Source: CAZHVS01 sp964536015
Lineage (GTDB): Bacteria; Bacteroidota; Ignavibacteria; Ignavibacteriales; Ignavibacteriaceae
Length of the DNA stretch: 64,000 nt
NCBI GenBank assembly: GCA_964536015.1
Contig: CAZHVS010000012.1
Location: 1-64,000, forward strand
Direction: 5' to 3'
Shown: positions 61,569 to 64,000 of the stretch, piece after piece
Position numbering within the stretch: position 1 is the first letter of the stretch
Layout of the letters: the number at the start of each line of letters is the position of its first letter
Notes under the pieces: model-generated
Seen by the model: the letters and a program-made list of their open reading frames with translations, nothing else
Databases searched by the model: none
Told to the model about the DNA's origin: nothing
Program-made: the position numbers and the translations under genes

Positions 61569-62873
61569 ATGAACTGGAAAGAACAATATAAATCATTTTT
61601 GTGGGTATCAGGATTTTTTCTGCTTGCATACTTTATGCCCATTGAAACAGAAAAATTTAAAAATGCAATTATTGATGCTTTTACACTTGCAAAATGGTAT
61701 GCACAAGAACATGTTTTACTTTGCCTTGTACCTGCTTTTTTTATCGCTGGTACGATTGCAGTGTTTATAAGTCAGGCTGCTGTTATAAAATATCTTGGTG
61801 GAAAAGCAAAAAAATGGGTTGCATATACAGTGGCTGCAACAAGCGGGACAATTTTAGCTGTTTGTTCCTGTACTGTTTTACCATTGTTTTCATCAATACA
61901 TAAAAGAGGAGCTGGACTGGGTCCGGCAATAGCATTTCTTTATTCGGGTCCGGCAATAAATATTCTTGCTATAATTTTAACAGCAAGAATACTTGGATTT
62001 GAACTTGGTATTGCCCGCGTTATCGGAGCCGTTTCGTTCAGTGTTATAATTGGATTAGTCATGTCTTTCATTTACCGAAAAGAAGAAAAAGAAAGAAACG
62101 GCAACAACACCGTTGTTCCAGAGATAGAAGAATCCAGACCTATCTGGCAAACAACTCTTCACTTCTTTATTCTTGTTGCAATACTTGTATTTGTCAACTG
62201 GGGAAAACCTTCAAATGAAACCGAAGGTTTCTGGTATTTTATGTTTGCAAACAAATGGTTTATAACATCCATCTTTGGTGCAGGATTCGCATTCTCTTTA
62301 ATATACATAATAAAAGTTAAAAAACTCTTTGTTGTTTTAGGAACCGCCTCTGTTATTATTTCGGCTTATTTCTTTTACCACACCCCCACAATTCCTTTTG
62401 TTGTAGGTGTAATTACAACAACTATTGCGTTAACTTTTAGTGATGATGAACCAAATCAATGGCTTGGTGAGACCTGGGGATTTGCAAAACAAATTATGCC
62501 TCTTCTCGGTGCGGGTGTTTTAGTTGCGGGATTTCTTCTCGGCTCAGCCGAAGGAAATGGAGGAATAATTCCAAAAGATTGGATTTATGCTCTTGTTGGA
62601 GGAAACTCTTTATTCTCTAATCTTTTTGCTTCAGTTACAGGGGCATTTATGTACTTTGCAACTTTAACTGAAATACCGATACTTCAAGGCTTGATAAAAA
62701 ATGGAATGGGAAAAGGTCCGGCACTTGCTTTACTTCTTGCTGGCCCGGCTTTATCACTACCAAATATGCTTGTAATCAGGAGCGTAATAGGTACACAGAA
62801 AACAGTTGTATATGTTTCCCTTGTAATAATAATGGCTACAATAACAGGTATAATTTATGGTTGGATATTTTAA
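61569..62873 (+). CDS. arsP: ArsP-type permease
   Basis: The product is a 434-residue polytopic membrane protein of the permease family that includes ArsP. The two repeated halves each carry a signature: AVCSCTVLPLFSSIHKRG with FLYSGPAINI in the first, and ATLTEIPILQGLI with LLAGPALSLPN in the second. ArsP exports trivalent methylarsenicals. Because arsM lies 8 bases upstream, export of methylated products is the likely role. A Cu/Zn-type substrate for this wider family cannot be excluded. Confidence 0.8.
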   Translation: MNWKEQYKSFLWVSGFFLLAYFMPIETEKFKNAIIDAFTLAKWYAQEHVLLCLVPAFFIAGTIAVFISQAAVIKYLGGKAKKWVAYTVAATSGTILAVCSCTVLPLFSSIHKRGAGLGPAIAFLYSGPAINILAIILTARILGFELGIARVIGAVSFSVIIGLVMSFIYRKEEKERNGNNTVVPEIEESRPIWQTTLHFFILVAILVFVNWGKPSNETEGFWYFMFANKWFITSIFGAGFAFSLIYIIKVKKLFVVLGTASVIISAYFFYHTPTIPFVVGVITTTIALTFSDDEPNQWLGETWGFAKQIMPLLGAGVLVAGFLLGSAEGNGGIIPKDWIYALVGGNSLFSNLFASVTGAFMYFATLTEIPILQGLIKNGMGKGPALALLLAGPALSLPNMLVIRSVIGTQKTVVYVSLVIIMATITGIIYGWIF

Positions 62874-62894
62874 ACAAAGTCAAGAAAACAAAAT

Positions 62895-63560
62895 ATGAAG
62901 ACCTTTTGTATCATACTCATTTTTATCTTCTGCGCTGAGAATTATTCTTCTACTAATTTATATGAACGAATGCGCTCTATCATTTCAGAAATAAACATTG
63001 AACTAAACGATAATAAATTACCGCGAAAAAGCGATGTGTCAAGGCTTAATAAATTAATCTACAATTTAAAGAAAACAGAAAATCTTAAAGAAGATAAAAA
63101 GCAAGATATTGATTATATAATCAAAGTAAATGAATTATTTAATAGCTTTAAAACTTTCAATATTGTATTTAAAGAACGCATTGAGGTTGATTCATTAAAA
63201 AAAATATTTAGAATCGTTAACAGTAAATTCAATTCCATTGCAGGTAATTATTTTTATAAGAAAGTAATAAAATCAACAAAAATTAAAATAATATTCTTTT
63301 CAACCTCAATGTCGTGTGAATGCACTTTAGAGATGTGTTACAAACAAGAATCCGAAATTCAAAAACTATATAAGAATAATTTCAATAAATTTGAGTATGC
63401 AACTATCGACTGTTTTGGTAATTTTGAATTAATGTCAGAATATGGAATAGGATATATCCCCGTTGCCGTTATTACAGACTCAAACAATAATGAAATTAAA
63501 AGATTTGAAAGAGATGAAAATTTATTTAATAATTTATTAACTTTTTTTAATGGAGAATAA
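62895..63560 (+). CDS. Exported Cys-rich thioredoxin-fold protein of unknown function
   Basis: I do not recognise this 221-residue protein. A signal segment (about 1-19) is followed by a helical, charged region (about 20-125) and then a thioredoxin-like domain. That domain has the cluster C141-E-C-T-L-E-M-C148, a later C173 and a cis-Pro type strand IGYIPVAVI. The spacing is not CxxC. Position between arsP and a mini-thioredoxin, plus four cysteines in the domain, suggests a periplasmic thiol or arsenic-binding role (inference). No SD is obvious. Confidence 0.6.
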   Translation: MKTFCIILIFIFCAENYSSTNLYERMRSIISEINIELNDNKLPRKSDVSRLNKLIYNLKKTENLKEDKKQDIDYIIKVNELFNSFKTFNIVFKERIEVDSLKKIFRIVNSKFNSIAGNYFYKKVIKSTKIKIIFFSTSMSCECTLEMCYKQESEIQKLYKNNFNKFEYATIDCFGNFELMSEYGIGYIPVAVITDSNNNEIKRFERDENLFNNLLTFFNGE

Positions 63561-63561
63561 A

Positions 63562-63801
63562 ATGATAGCTGTTAAAATACTCGGCACCGGCTGTAAAAAG
63601 TGCCAGAATCTTGAAAACAAAGTAAGAGAACTTGTGGCATTAAACAATATTAGCGCAACTATAGAAAAGGTTACCGATATACAAGAAATGATGGCTTATG
63701 GAATAATGATGACCCCGGGATTGGTTATAAATGAAAAAGTAAAAAGCTCTGGTATAATTCCAACGGATGAGCAAATTCTAACATGGCTTAAGGAAAATTA
63801 A
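63562..63801 (+). CDS. Mini-thioredoxin, second paralogue
   Basis: The product is a 79-residue thioredoxin-fold protein with C11-K-K-C14 and the same IEKVTD and YGIMMTPGLV blocks as the paralogue at 57543. The ATG at 63562 has GGAG 6 bases upstream; an upstream ATG at 63550 lies inside the previous gene. It is followed within two bases by the exported thioredoxin gene. Confidence 0.85.
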   Translation: MIAVKILGTGCKKCQNLENKVRELVALNNISATIEKVTDIQEMMAYGIMMTPGLVINEKVKSSGIIPTDEQILTWLKEN

Positions 63802-63803
63802 TT

Positions 63804-64000
63804 ATGAAGTTAACTGGTTTTTTAATTACAATTTTTATGATTGTTTTATCTTTGTATTCATTCCCTCAAAACAACAATCAGATTAAACCAAAAGTAACAT
63901 TTATCGAACTCGGTTCTGATAAATGTATTCCCTGCAAACAAATGCAGCCAATATTAAAGTCTATTGAAAAAAAATATGGAAGTCAGATTAAAGTAATTTT
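63804..64000 (+). CDS. Exported thioredoxin, 3' part outside the window
   Basis: Only 65 codons are visible. A signal peptide (about 1-21, ending SFPQ) precedes a thioredoxin domain with C41-I-P-C44. Proteins of this kind in arsenic islands are often followed by a CcdA/DsbD-type membrane electron carrier. That would lie beyond the window edge and is unverified. Confidence 0.75.
   Translation, partial: MKLTGFLITIFMIVLSLYSFPQNNNQIKPKVTFIELGSDKCIPCKQMQPILKSIEKKYGSQIKVI

Noticed and set aside
1..64000. tRNA, rRNA, CRISPR or mobile elements
   Set aside because: Reading the intergenic regions showed no cloverleaf, spaced repeats, transposase or integrase; a covariance search would be needed to exclude small RNAs.

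Overview
The window looks like one contig pair of a low-GC, Gram-negative bacterium of the Ignavibacteria/Bacteroidota side of the FCB group. The reasons are lipid A genes (lpxB, lpxK), TonB-dependent receptors with carboxypeptidase-like N-terminal domains, and a secreted protein with a type IX secretion (T9SS) C-terminal sorting domain. Others are FAD-dependent ThyX, pyruvate phosphate dikinase and PdxB. A run of exactly 100 N at 11822-11921 marks a scaffold join, so this is a draft or metagenome assembly. TTG and GTG starts are common. Where a Shine-Dalgarno (SD) sequence exists I used it to move several starts. No tRNA, rRNA, CRISPR array, insertion sequence or phage gene was seen.

Region 1 (1-10870) is sensing and outer-membrane transport. 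It holds a porin plus a Cache-domain chemoreceptor, a second chemoreceptor with a periplasmic c-type heme motif, and an outer-membrane beta-barrel protein. A three-gene soft-metal cassette follows (Cys-rich small protein, secreted HMA-like protein, TonB receptor), closed by a strong terminator.

Region 2 (10875-41968) is mostly housekeeping on the minus strand: thyX, nadK, recG, gpsA-plsY, ispD, queA, ppdK, a lipid A block (lpxB, acyltransferase, lpxK), a T9SS-exported protein, smc and rpsT. Embedded in it (13766-17500) is a tightly overlapping cassette of two D-Ala-D-Ala-ligase-like ATP-grasp enzymes, a GNAT acetyltransferase and a lysine 2,3-aminomutase-like radical SAM enzyme. It reads as an uncharacterised pathway for a beta-lysine-containing acylated or peptide-bonded metabolite. 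A GH2-fold protein fused to a multi-pass membrane domain, lacking the expected acid/base Glu, precedes smc.

Region 3 (42097-56590) contains ogt, an MFS transporter, tpiA, a two-TM K+ channel with tandem RCK domains, a DPP-IV-type peptidase, pdxB and a secreted PafA-like phosphatase. It also has a HisH-like amidotransferase missing its catalytic Cys and His, a serine hydrolase and mfd.

Region 4 (56667-64000) is an extended arsenic island on the plus strand: arsR with a clear palindromic operator, thioredoxin-coupled arsC, acr3, arsM and an ArsP-type permease. Inserted in the same run are a two-Cys mini-thioredoxin and its paralogue, a split pair of YeeE/YedE-type sulfur-transport half-proteins, a ProC-like dehydrogenase and an exported Cys-rich thioredoxin-fold protein. 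An exported CxxC thioredoxin is cut by the window edge. Together they suggest arsenic methylation and efflux coupled to thiol or sulfur metabolism. This island and the KamA/GNAT/ATP-grasp cassette are the two best candidates for undescribed biology here.
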